Both the position numbers and the translations under genes were made by a program. From the NCBI RefSeq assembly GCF_012971725.1, contig NZ_CP048833.1:5270001-5334000 (forward strand): DNA of 64,000 nt. The letters run 5' to 3'. Positions 18,751 through 29,200 of the stretch are shown piece by piece. Under the pieces are notes generated by a model. It was given only the letters and a program-made list of their open reading frames with translations, did no database searches and had not been told where the DNA came from. The stretch comes from Pseudomonas multiresinivorans. Its GTDB lineage: Bacteria > Pseudomonadota > Gammaproteobacteria > Pseudomonadales > Pseudomonadaceae. Each line of letters begins with the position of its first letter. The first letter of the stretch is position 1.

Positions 18751-20466
18751 TTACGGGTTCGCGCCCTTCCTCCAGGCCTGGGAGCGGCGCAGCAGGCCGC
18801 GCGAGGCGCCGGCCAGCATCAGCGACACAGCCGCGGAGGTGAGCAGGATCAGGGTGGACATGGCGGCGGCGCCGCCGACGTTGCCGGAGTCGTCCATGTT
18901 CAGCACGGCGACGGCGGCGAGGATGGTGTCCGGGTTGTAGAGGAAGATCGCCGCCGAGACCGTGGTCATCGCCGAGACGAACAGGTAGCGGGTAATGTCC
19001 AGCAGCGCCGGCAGGCAGATCGGCACGGTGACGCGCAAGTAGTGGCGCCACAGCGGCATCTTCAGCGACAGCGCGGCGGCCTCGAACTCACCGTCGAGCT
19101 GGCGCAGCGCGGCGGTGGCGGTCATCTGCGCGGTGGTCAGGTAGTGGGCGATGGTGCACACCACCAGCAGTGCCATGCTGCCGTAGAACACGTGCAGCGG
19201 GTTGCCCGGCAGGTTGAAGAAGAACACGTAGCCCAGGCCCAGCACGAGCCCCGGCACGGCCATCGGCACGAAGCACAGCATGCGCAGCAGTTGGCTCAGC
19301 CAGCGCTGCTCGCGGGTCTTCTCGATCAGGTAGGCGCCAGTGAAGATCAGCGCGCTGCCGATGATCGCGGTGCACACGGCCATGGTCAGGCTGTTGCGGT
19401 AGGCCAGCCAGCCACCGCCGGCGGTGGTGTTGAAGTCGTAGTGGTTCAGCGACAACGACAGGTTGTACGGCCAGAACTTCACCAGCGAGGAGTACACGGC
19501 CATGCCCAGCACGCCCAGCAATACCGTACTGATCAGCACGACGATGGCGAGGAAGGCGGCATCGCGGCGACGCGAGGGTTTCGGGTGATAGACCTGCGCG
19601 CGGCCGCTCATGGCGTCGCCCTGGCGACGGCGCAGCCAGGTATCCACCGCAAAGCTGAGCAGCGCCGGCAGCAGGAGGATCATGCCGATCTGCGCGCCAC
19701 GGCCGAACTGCTGCTGGCCGACCACTGCCTTGTAGGCTTCCAGCGCCAGCACCTGGTAATCGCCGCCCACCACGACCGGCACGCCGAAGTCGGTGATGGT
19801 CAGGGTGAACACCAGGCAGAAGGCAGCGAACACACCTTGGCGCGAAGCCGGCCAGGTGATGCTGCGGAAGGCTTTCCACGGGCCGGCACCCATGCTGGAG
19901 GCAGCGTCGAACAGGCGCGCATCGGCCAGTGACAGCGCCGACAGCAGGATCATCAGCGCATGGGGGAAGGTGTAGATGGCCTCACCGAGGACGATGCCCC
20001 AGAAGCCGTAAATGTTGTCCGGCAGCAGGTGGCGCAGCAGGCCCTGGTTGCCGAACAGGTAGATCAGCGCGATACCCGGCAGCATCGACGGCGCCAGCAG
20101 CGGCAGAAGGGAAATCCCGCGCCACAGGCCCTTGGCCGGGATCAGCGTGCGTTGCAGCGCGTAGGCGAACAGGTAGGCCGCCGGCACGACGATGCACGCC
20201 ACGCTCACCGAGACCTTCAGGCTGTTGCCCAGCAGCCAGTGGAAGTTGTCGCTGCGCAGCAGCTCGCCCATGGCCGCCAGGCCACCGCCCTGCCCCGCCT
20301 CGCCGCTGAAGCCGCGCCAGAAGATAGCCAGCAGCGGCATCAGCACCGCGAGGGTCAGCAGAACCAGCAGCAGGTATTTGCCGCCACGGACGAACAGGCG
20401 ATCCCCCAGATCGCCGCGAATCTTGCCGACGGACAGCGTCGGGCTGTGCTTCACCACGGCTTCCAT
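18751..20466 (-). CDS. 2-aminoethylphosphonate ABC importer, fused double permease (PhnU2/AepW type)
   Basis: 571 residues: two binding-protein-dependent permease domains fused in one chain (about 25-290 and 310-571), with some 12 helices. Each half has its own EAA-like loop, for example FDAASSMGAGPWKAFRSITWP in the first and ALSLKMPLWRHYLRVTVPIC in the second (each about 20 residues). I start it at MEAVVKHSPTLSVGK, one base after the ATPase stop. The upstream in-frame extension overlaps the ATPase gene and is rejected. Fused permeases of this size are typical of the PhnU2 group. Confidence 0.86.
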   Translation of the reverse strand: MEAVVKHSPTLSVGKIRGDLGDRLFVRGGKYLLLVLLTLAVLMPLLAIFWRGFSGEAGQGGGLAAMGELLRSDNFHWLLGNSLKVSVSVACIVVPAAYLFAYALQRTLIPAKGLWRGISLLPLLAPSMLPGIALIYLFGNQGLLRHLLPDNIYGFWGIVLGEAIYTFPHALMILLSALSLADARLFDAASSMGAGPWKAFRSITWPASRQGVFAAFCLVFTLTITDFGVPVVVGGDYQVLALEAYKAVVGQQQFGRGAQIGMILLLPALLSFAVDTWLRRRQGDAMSGRAQVYHPKPSRRRDAAFLAIVVLISTVLLGVLGMAVYSSLVKFWPYNLSLSLNHYDFNTTAGGGWLAYRNSLTMAVCTAIIGSALIFTGAYLIEKTREQRWLSQLLRMLCFVPMAVPGLVLGLGYVFFFNLPGNPLHVFYGSMALLVVCTIAHYLTTAQMTATAALRQLDGEFEAAALSLKMPLWRHYLRVTVPICLPALLDITRYLFVSAMTTVSAAIFLYNPDTILAAVAVLNMDDSGNVGGAAAMSTLILLTSAAVSLMLAGASRGLLRRSQAWRKGANP

Positions 20467-20467
20467 C

Positions 20468-21523
20468 TCAGGCGAACACCTGCAGGCTGCGCGGCGGCAG
20501 TGACACCCAGATATCCGGGGTGCCCAGGCGCGGCATGTCCTCCGGCGCCAGCTCGGCGAGCAACGCATGGCCCGGCAGTTGTTCCAGCTCGAAGCTCATG
20601 CGGCAGCGGTTGCCGAGGAAGGTGATCTCGCGGATCTGCGCGCGGAACAGGTTTTCCTGGTGTACGGCAGGGTTCACGCTGATCGCTTCCGGGCGGCAGA
20701 ACAGCCGGCCCGAGGCGCTTTGCGCCTGGCTGTGCAGGCGCAGGTTGAGGCTGCCGACGCGGGCGTGACCATCACTGCCGCGCTCGAAGGGCAGCCAGTT
20801 GCCCTGGCCGACGAACTCGGCGACGAAGGGTGTGCTCGGGGTGCTGTAGATCTCCTGGGCAGTACCGTATTGCTCGATGCGCCCGTGGTTCATCACCGCG
20901 ATGCGGTCGGCCATCAGCATGGCTTCGTCCTGGTTGTGGGTGACCATCACGGTGGTGATGCCCAGGCTCTTCTGCAGCTGGCGCAGCTCGCCGCACAGGT
21001 GTTCGCGGACACGGGCGTCGAGCGCCGACATCGGCTCGTCGAGCAACAGCAGCGACGGGCTCGGCGCCAGCGCGCGGGCCATGGCGACGCGCTGCTGCTG
21101 GCCGCCGGAGAGCTGGCCGGGGTACTTCTTCTCGCTGCCGGTCAGGCCGACCAGTTCGAGCATCTCGGCGACGCGGCGACGGGATTCGTCTTTGCTCGCG
21201 TTGGTCAGGCCGTAGGAGATGTTCTGTTCCACCGTGAGGTTGGGGAACAGCGCGTAGGACTGGAACAGGATGCCGTAGTCCCGCGCCTGCGGCGGCAGGT
21301 TCGACACGTCGCGCTCGCCCAGGTGCAGGCTGCCGTCGTCCTGTTGCTCCAGGCCGGCGATGCAGCGCAACAGCGTGGTCTTGCCGCAACCGGAGGGGCC
21401 GAGCAGGCAGACCAGCTCACCGGCCTTGACGTCCAGCGACACGCCGTCGAGAGCGACGAACTGGCCGAAACGCTTGCGGATGTGGCGCACGCTGAGCGGT
21501 GTGCCGGCGATGGTGGGATGCAT
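20468..21523 (-). CDS. 2-aminoethylphosphonate ABC importer ATPase (PhnT2/AepV type)
   Basis: 351 residues. The nucleotide-binding domain has Walker A GPSGCGKTT (about 43-51), signature LSGGQQQRV, Walker B LLLLDEPMSALD and MVTHNQDE. It is followed by a TOBE-like regulatory domain (about 245-351). This architecture belongs to the CUT/phosphonate-iron type ATPases. It is the first gene of the transport operon; GAGG is 8 nt before the ATG. Substrate assignment rests on the neighbouring binding protein, fused permease and FAD oxidoreductase. Confidence 0.85.
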   Translation of the reverse strand: MHPTIAGTPLSVRHIRKRFGQFVALDGVSLDVKAGELVCLLGPSGCGKTTLLRCIAGLEQQDDGSLHLGERDVSNLPPQARDYGILFQSYALFPNLTVEQNISYGLTNASKDESRRRVAEMLELVGLTGSEKKYPGQLSGGQQQRVAMARALAPSPSLLLLDEPMSALDARVREHLCGELRQLQKSLGITTVMVTHNQDEAMLMADRIAVMNHGRIEQYGTAQEIYSTPSTPFVAEFVGQGNWLPFERGSDGHARVGSLNLRLHSQAQSASGRLFCRPEAISVNPAVHQENLFRAQIREITFLGNRCRMSFELEQLPGHALLAELAPEDMPRLGTPDIWVSLPPRSLQVFA

Positions 21524-21839
21524 GGCGGTACCTCGTTTTCTTGTGGTTCACGCTGCGTGTGCCGCGGCGTGAAGGAACGAGGTCCATGCTAGGGATGGAT
21601 TGCGACGGCACTATTTCCAAAGGGCCAAGTGCGCCGATAGATCCATAGGCAGATTTTGGTATAGGGGCGAAAAAATTTTGGAAGTGGCGGCGTTGAGCGG
21701 CTCGCCCTTCGTCCTGCAGGAGCAGAGATGAAAAACCCCCGGCGTCGCCGCCGGGGGTTCTCCTGGGCCTCGTACCGCTTGCGTGGAGCGGTCGCTGCCG
21801 GTCAGCCAGCGGCGCAAGCCGCTGGCCGTGTTGCCTGGG
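21524..21839. other. 316-bp intergenic region upstream of the phosphonate importer
   Basis: There is no gene. It contains a terminator (21734-21759) for the thiolase gene. Closer to the importer there is a loose inverted pair, CTATTTCCAAA at 21611-21621 and TTTTGGTATAG at 21654-21664, in a locally AT-rich patch. That could be an operator for a regulator encoded elsewhere. I could not define a promoter. Confidence 0.5.
21731..21759 (-). terminator. Intrinsic terminator of the thiolase gene
   Basis: AACCCCCGGC (21734-21743) pairs with GCCGGGGGTT (21750-21759) around a 6-nt loop. On the minus strand the stem ends in TTTTT. It lies about 80 bp after the thiolase stop. Confidence 0.85.
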
Positions 21840-23024
21840 TCAGCGCACCGCCTCGAACAGGCCGGTGGCACCCATGCCGCCGCCCACGCACATGGTGACG
21901 ATGCCGTAGCGCAGGTTGCGGCGCTGCAGTTCGCGCACCAGGTGGCCGACCTGGCGCGAGCCGGTCATGCCGAAGGGGTGGCCGATGGAGATGGAGCCGC
22001 CGTTGACGTTGTACTTCTCGTTGTCGATGCCCAGGTGATCGCGGGCGTACAGGCACTGGGAAGCGAAGGCTTCGTTGAGCTCCCAGAGGTCGATGTCGGC
22101 GATCTGCAGGCCCTTGGCCTTGAGCAGCTTGGGCACCGAGAACACCGGGCCGATGCCCATCTCGTCCGGCTCGCAGCCGGCGACGGTGAAGCCGCGGAAG
22201 AAGGCCTTGGGCTTGAGGCCCAGTTCCAGGGCCTTGTCCAGGCTCATGATCAGGGTCATCGAGGCGCCGTCGGAGAGTTGCGAGGCGTTGCCGGCGGTGA
22301 CCGAGCCATCCTCGGCAAACACCGGCTTGAGGGAGTTCAGGCCCTCGAGGGTGGTTTCCGGGCGGTTGCAGTCGTCGCGATCCACCACGCCGTCGAGCAC
22401 CTTCTTCTCGCCGGTGGCCTTGTCTTCCACCAAGTACTTCACGCTCATGGGCACGATTTCGTCATCGAACAGGCCTTCGGCCTGGGCGCGCGCGGTGCGC
22501 TGCTGGCTCTGCAGCGAGTACAGGTCCTGCTGCTCGCGGGTGACGTTGTAACGGCGGGCGACGATCTCGGCGGTCTGGCCCATGGGGTAGTAGATACCGG
22601 GGAACTCGTCCTTCAGGCGCGGGTTCACGAAATTGTCGAGGTTCTGCTTGCCCATGGTCAGGGTGATGGACTCGACGCCGCCGGCCACCAGGATGTCGCT
22701 GCAGCCCGAAGCCACCTGGTTGGCGGCGATCGCGATGGCCTGCAGGCCCGAGGAGCAGTAGCGGTTGAGGGTCATGCCGGCGACGTGGGTGCCCAGGCGC
22801 GACAGTACCGCGGCATTGCGGCCGATGTTGTGGCCCTGGGCGCCTTCGTTGGAGCCGGCGCCGACCACGCAGTCGTCCACCAGCAGCGGATCAAGGTTGT
22901 TGCGCGCCAGCAGCGCGTCGATGCAATGGGCGACCATGTCGTCCGGACGGGTCATGTTGAATTTGCCACGGAAGGACTTGGCCAGGCCGGTACGGACGCT
23001 GTCGACGATCACCACTTCGCGCAT
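21840..23024 (-). CDS. Acetyl-CoA C-acyltransferase (thiolase)
   Basis: 394 residues, the usual length of type II thiolases. It catalyses thiolytic cleavage of 3-ketoacyl-CoA, or condensation of two acyl-CoAs. The nucleophilic cysteine is in LNRYCSSGLQAIAIA (about Cys90), the catalytic His in NGGSISIGHPFGMTGSR and the second Cys in IVTMCVGGGMGATGLFE. GAGG lies 7 nt before the ATG. It stands alone between the importer and the adhesin, with its own terminator. Chain-length preference cannot be read from sequence. Confidence 0.9.
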   Translation of the reverse strand: MREVVIVDSVRTGLAKSFRGKFNMTRPDDMVAHCIDALLARNNLDPLLVDDCVVGAGSNEGAQGHNIGRNAAVLSRLGTHVAGMTLNRYCSSGLQAIAIAANQVASGCSDILVAGGVESITLTMGKQNLDNFVNPRLKDEFPGIYYPMGQTAEIVARRYNVTREQQDLYSLQSQQRTARAQAEGLFDDEIVPMSVKYLVEDKATGEKKVLDGVVDRDDCNRPETTLEGLNSLKPVFAEDGSVTAGNASQLSDGASMTLIMSLDKALELGLKPKAFFRGFTVAGCEPDEMGIGPVFSVPKLLKAKGLQIADIDLWELNEAFASQCLYARDHLGIDNEKYNVNGGSISIGHPFGMTGSRQVGHLVRELQRRNLRYGIVTMCVGGGMGATGLFEAVR

Positions 23025-23157
23025 GGGAAACCTCGTTGCTTGTTGTTCGTTGGGGAGGATGGTGTGGCGCCGAGCATAGGCGCCAGCGAGGACACAGGGC
23101 GACGATCATTCACCAGCCGTATAGCCGTGCCCCCACCCTCGTTGGGCAGGCACAAGC

Positions 23158-23185
23158 GAAACCGCCGCCCGGGGGCGGCGGTTTC
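23158..23185 (-). terminator. Strong hairpin after the adhesin gene
   Basis: A 13-bp perfect stem (GAAACCGCCGCCC at 23158-23170 with GGGCGGCGGTTTC at 23173-23185) and a 2-nt loop, 17 bp after the adhesin stop. The U-run is short (GGTTTC is part of the stem), so it may be a terminator or a 3'-end stabilising stem. Confidence 0.7.
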
Positions 23186-23202
23186 GACCGGTATTGCGCC
23201 GG

Positions 23203-26200
23203 TCAGACGGTGTCGGTCTTGATCGCGTGGTCGCCCAGCAGGCCGTTGAGCACGGTGTGGGTATCCCCCGCCGAGAGCACGCCGCTGCCGGCGTGACCTG
23301 CGTACTTGGCGGAGAGATCGACGTTGGCCAGGTCGATGGTCTGGGTCGCGGCGCCGCCACCGGAGGGGCTGACGGCGATGCTGGTGGTGCCCGAGTTGAC
23401 CGAGAAGGACAGGTAGTGGGACAGCGAATCCGCGGTGGGCAATGCGCCCTGCAGCAGGTCGGCGAGGTTCAGCGTGTCGCCTTCGGCGATGCTGAAGTCC
23501 TTGATCACGTCGTGCCCGGTATCGCCCGACTTCCAGATGAACTCGTCCGCACCGGTGCCGCCGTACATGATGTCGTCGCCGGGGCCACCGATCAGCTTGT
23601 CGTTGCCGCCCTGGCCGAACATCAGGTCATTGCCGGCGCCGCCCTCGAGGATGTCGTTGCCACCGCGGGTATCGCCGGCGACGTTGAACTGGTCCGCGTG
23701 CTGGACGATGTAGTTGGTGATCTGCGCGACCGTCGGCGCGCTGCCGTTGGTGGCGGTCAGGTAGTCCACCAGCGCCTGGTAGCCCTGCCCGTTGTGCGAT
23801 CCGGCGGCATGCCCGGCCCAGGCCAGCGAGTCGGTGTTGATGACATCGCCGAAGATGATGTCATTGCCCGAGCCGCCGACCAGGTGGTCGTTGCCCACGG
23901 TGACCGGCGTGCTGGTGCTGAAGCCCTCCTGCAGCGCTGCCTGCAATTGCTCGGCGGTGTTGATGATCTGCGGCTGGCCGACGGTGTTGGTGAGCGTCTG
24001 GCCATCGACGTTGATCGAGGAGGTCCCGGTGGTATCGGTGTTGTCGAAGTACTTCAGGTAGTCGCTGTTGATCCCGCTACCGATACCGATGGCATTGACG
24101 TGCACCGCGTTATCACCGATGAGGGTACCGGCGTGATGCAGCATGTCGTTGCCCGACACCAGTGCGTTGTTCATGTCACCGTAATTGGTACTGTTGCCGC
24201 TGCCGGAGTCGGTGTTGGAGACAGTCGGGTTGCCGTCGGTGAGGAAGAACGCCAGGTTGATGTAGCCATGGGCCGCATCGGCATGGTTGGTAGTCACCTG
24301 GGTGTTGAACCACGCCGATGCCTTCTTCATGGCGTCGTCGTAGTTGGTCGCACCGTCGGCGCCGAGCGCATTGATCGCCGCGATCAGCGCAGCCACGTTA
24401 GCGGTGCTCAACCCGTTGAAGGTGACCGACTTGGCGGAGTCGGAGAACGACACCAGGCTGACGTTGATCACGCCGTCGTGGCCCTTGATGGTGTTCACCA
24501 GGTTGACCAGTGCGTTCTTCGCCAGGGCCATGCGCGACATGTTGCTGCCCGACGGGTCGGCCATGCTGCCGGAGGTATCGACGATCAGCGAGATGTTGTA
24601 GTTCTTGCCCGGCTGGGTGTAGACCGAGACCCCGCCGGCATCGCCGATCAGCACGTCGTTGCCACCGCTGCCATTGATCTGCCCGGCCTTGTCCGCATCC
24701 AGCGGGCTGGGAACGGTGTGCAGGATGGTCGAGCCATCCACGTCGCCGCTGTTGCTGCCCACCACCAGGATCGGCTGGCCGTACTTCAGGCAGATGTTCA
24801 GGTTGGCCGAGGCAGTGTCGCCGTCGCCATCGACGATGGTGTACTTGAACACCTCGCTGATCTGCCCGCTTTCCGGGAAGGCCACGCCGGCCTTGGAGGC
24901 ATAGCTGTAGTCGCCGGCCTGGTGACCGGTCACGTCCTTGAGGTAGACGGTCAGCGTGCCGTTGACCGTCTGGATGGTCAGCAGGCCGCTGCTGGCGTTA
25001 TAGCTGCCGGTTGCAGTGGTGGCGTTGGGGTTCTCGTTGGTGAGGTTGCCCGCGGCATCCACCGCGAACTTCTCGCCGCCGAACTCGACCTGGGTGATGC
25101 GCACGGTGCCGTCGGCGCTGACCGGCACGTCGTTGGCCAGCAGGTTGCCGCTCACCGAATCGATGGTCACCAGGTTCTGCAGGGTGGCCGTCAGGTCGCT
25201 GGGCTTGGTGACGATGATCGGGTCACCGGTATTGGTGACGCCCTTGAGGTCCGCATCGGTGATCGAGGCGCCGAGCCCCACGGCATAGGCATCCACATGG
25301 TTGGTGGCGTCATTGCCGTCACCGTCCGGGTTGGCCAGGAAGGCCTTCCACTGGGTGATTGCGGTGTTGGTGTTGCCAACAGTGGGCTCGCCATCGGAGA
25401 TGAAGTACACCCGGTTGATCGCCGCCGGATCATGGCCGCTGACGGTGATGTCGGAGGTGACATTGGTCTTCGCGAGGTCCAGGGCGGCCTGGTAGTTGGT
25501 CTCGCCGTCGGCACTGAGGCCGTTGATCTTGTTGACCAGCGCCGTGTACTGCGCGTCGGAAGTGCCGGTGAAGTTGAAGTCGCCCAGGTCCTTGGCCGTG
25601 GCCGCGAAGCTCAGCAGCGACACATGGATGGCAATCCCCATGGCCGCATACTGCTGCACCAGGTTGACCAGGGCCGCCTTGGCGTTGCTCAGCTTGTCGC
25701 CGGCCATGCTGCCGGAAACGTCGACCACCAGGGTCAGGTTCACCGCCGGCGGCGCCTGCTGTACCAGGCAGCGCGGCGAATTATCTACTGCGGTGGGGCC
25801 ATCGTCGAGGAAGCTGAGCTTGCTGCCCAGGTCGATGCTGGCAGTTTTCGTATCGTTATCACCGTCGGTCACCGTGGCGACCAGGCCGATCTTGCCGATG
25901 GCCAGGCTCAGCGGATCGTTCGGGTCGCTGGCGTTGGGGTGCTTGAGCGCCAGCTGCTGGTCGAGCTTGACCACGCCGGTGCCGCTGTCGAGCGTCAGGG
26001 TGAAGGCGGTTGCGCCACTGGCATTGCCGACGTGGCCTTCCACCACGGTGGCGCTGACCTTGACCAGCACGATGTTCTGCCCGTCGGTGGTCTGCAGGCC
26101 GCTCTGGGTGCCCGTGGTCGCGCTCAGGCTGTAGGTCGTGCTGCCGCCGTCCGCGCCGGCATTGGCGGTGAACGCCGTGCTGAAGTTGGCGGTGGCATCG

Positions 26201-29200
26201 ACGTTCAGGTGCGTTTCATCGACGGTCAGAGTCGGTGCCGCAGCGGCATTGGCGGTGATGCTCGGGCCGTCGTCGTGGAAGCTGAGCTTGCTGCCCAGGT
26301 CCAGGCTGGCGGACTTCGAATCACCGTCGCCATCGGTGATGGTGGCGGTCAGGCTGATCTTGCCGCCGGCGATGCTCAGCGCATCATCCGGATCGGTGGC
26401 GTCGGTATGCTTGAGCGCCATCTGCTGGTCGAGGGTCACGCTGCCGTTGTTCAGCGTCAGCGTGAAGGCGACGGCGCCGTTGGCTCCGCCCACTCGACCG
26501 ACGACACCATTGCCCTCGTTGTACAGGTAGATCTTGTCGCCGTTGGTGACACGCAGCCCGCTATCGCTGCCGTCCTGCGCCGCGACCACCTTGTACACCA
26601 GCGAGCCCGCACCGTCGGCGCCATAGCTGCTGGTGAACAGACTGGTGATGTTGGCGCTGGCGTCGAGACTCAGGTTGGTCTCGTCCACCACCAGGGCCGG
26701 TGCGCCTTGCGCACTGGCGGTGATGCTCGGGCCATCGTCATGGAAGCTCAGCTGGCTGCCCAGTTCGACACTGGCGCTGTGGGAGTCGCCATCGCCGTCG
26801 GTGATGGTGGCCGTCAGGCTGATCTTGCCGCTGGCGATGCTCAGCGCGTCATCCGGGTTGTTGCCATCGGGGTGCTTGAGCGCCAGTTGCTGGTCGAGAG
26901 TGACGGTGCCGTTGTTCACCGTCAGCGTGAAGGCGACCGCCCCACCCTGCCCGCCGACCCGGCCGACCACGCCATTACCTTCGTTGTACAGGTAGATCTT
27001 GTCGCCATTGGTGACGCGCAGGCCGCTGTCGCTGCCATCCTGCGCAGCGACCACCTTGTACACCAGCGAACCCGCGCCATCGGCGCCGTAGTGGCTGGTG
27101 AACAGGCTGCTGACGGTGGCGCTGGCATTGGCGCCCAGGTTGCTCTCGTCCACCACCAGGGCCGGGCCATTGGCCTGGTTGGCCACGATGCTCGGCCCGT
27201 CGTCGTGGAACACCAGCTTGCTGCCCAGATCGATGGAGGCGCTGTCGCTGTCGCCATCCTTGTCGGTGATGGTGGCGGTCAGGGTGATCTTGCCGCTGGC
27301 GATGCTCAGGGCTTCATCGTCGTTATGGGTATCGGAATGGATGAAGGCGACACGCTGGTCCAGCGTGAGTGCACCGCCATCGGGGCGCACCACGAAGGCG
27401 ATGGCGCCAGTGCCCTCGACCTTGCCCACCACACCGTTGCCGTCGTTGAACAGCAGGATGCGCGCGCCGCCGGCGGTTTCGCGCAGACCGCTGTCGGTAC
27501 CGTCCACGGTGCTGACCTTGTACGTGACCGAACCGGCGCCGTCAGCGCCGAAGCTGGCGGTGAACAGTTCCGACACCAGCGGCGCTTCGACCCGTGCATC
27601 GCTGGCGAGGTTGCTCTCGTCCACCACCAGGCGGATGTCGGCATCGGTGCACGGCTGGATGCTGGGCCCATCGTCGAGGAAGGTCAGTTTGCCGCCCAGG
27701 TCGATGCTGGCCGATGCATGGTCGCCGTCTCCGTCGGTGATGGTCGCGGTAAGGGTGATCTTGTCGGCGCCGATGCTCAGCGGGTCATTGGCATCGGTGG
27801 TCACCGGGTGTACCAGTGCCCGCTGCTGGTCGAGGGTGATCACCCCGTTTTGCTGGCTCACGCTGAAGGCCACCAGGTTGGTGCCCTCCACGCGCCCTTC
27901 GACGCCGTTGGCGGTGTTGTAGAGGAAGATTTTCCCACCCGTGGCGGTGTCTTTCAGGCCGCTGTCGGTACCGTCTGTGGTGGTGACCTTGTAGGTGATT
28001 CCGCCGGCGCCATCGGCGCCGAAGCGGCCGGTGAACAGTGCAGAGACATCACCCGCCGAAGCCTGCGCGTCGACACCCAGTTTGGTCTCGTCCACAGTCA
28101 GCTTGATATCGGCATCGGTGCACGGCTCGATGCGCGGACCGTCGTCGTAGAACACCATCTTGCTGCCCAGGTCGACATGGGCCGAAGCCTTGTCGCCGTC
28201 ACCATCGGTGATGGTGGCGGTCAGGGTGATCTTGCCGCTTTCCAGGCGCAGCGGATCGTCGGAATCGCTCGTGTCCGGATGCTTGAGCGCCAGCCGCTGG
28301 TCGAGCATGAGCGCGCCTTGGTCTTCACTGACCACGAAGGCGATCGCGCCGCTGCCCTGGACCTTGCCGACCACGGTGCCGTCGACGTTGTACAGCAGGA
28401 TGGACTCGCCCTGGGTGGTCTTGAGGCCACTGTCGGTGCCATCCACGGTGCTGACCTTATAGGTGATGCTGCCCGGACCGTCGGCGCCGAAGTGCGTCTC
28501 GAACAGCAGCGAGACCAGGCTGGACTCGACGCGGGCGTCGTTGGAGAGGTCGGACTCGTCCACTTCCAGGCTGATGTCGTAGATGCTCGACGGGGCAATG
28601 CTCGGGCCGTCATCGAGGAAGGTCAGCTTGCTGCCCAGGTCGACATGGGCACTGGCACTGTCGCCGTCCTTGTCGGTGATGGTCGCTGTCAGGGTGACCT
28701 GGCCGCTGAGGTTGAGCGCATCGTTGGCGTCACTGGTATTGGGGTGCGCCAGGGCGCGCAACTGCTCCAGGGTGACCTTGCCGTCGCCGTCGATGGACAC
28801 ACGGAAGGCCACGGTACCGGTGCCCTCCAGGCGCCCTTCGATGCCGCTGGCGGTGTTGTAGAGGAAGATCTTGCTGCCGGTTGCAGTGTCCTTCAGACCG
28901 GTATCGGTGTTGTCGGCCCCAGCCAGTTTGTAGGTGATCTCGCCGGCACCGTCCGCGCCGAAGTGGGCGGTGAACAGATCGGCGACCGAGGCGCTGCTGG
29001 TGTCCGGCACGCCCAGGTGGGTTTCGTCCACGGTGAGCTTGATGTCGGCATCTTCGCACGGCGCGATGCTCGGGCCGTCGTCGAGGAAGGTCAGTTTGCC
29101 GCTCAGGTCGATGTGGGCCTGCGCGCTGTCGCCGTCCTTGTCGGTGATGGTGGCGGTCAGGGTGACGGTGTTCGGGTCGAGGCTGACGCCATCATTGGCA

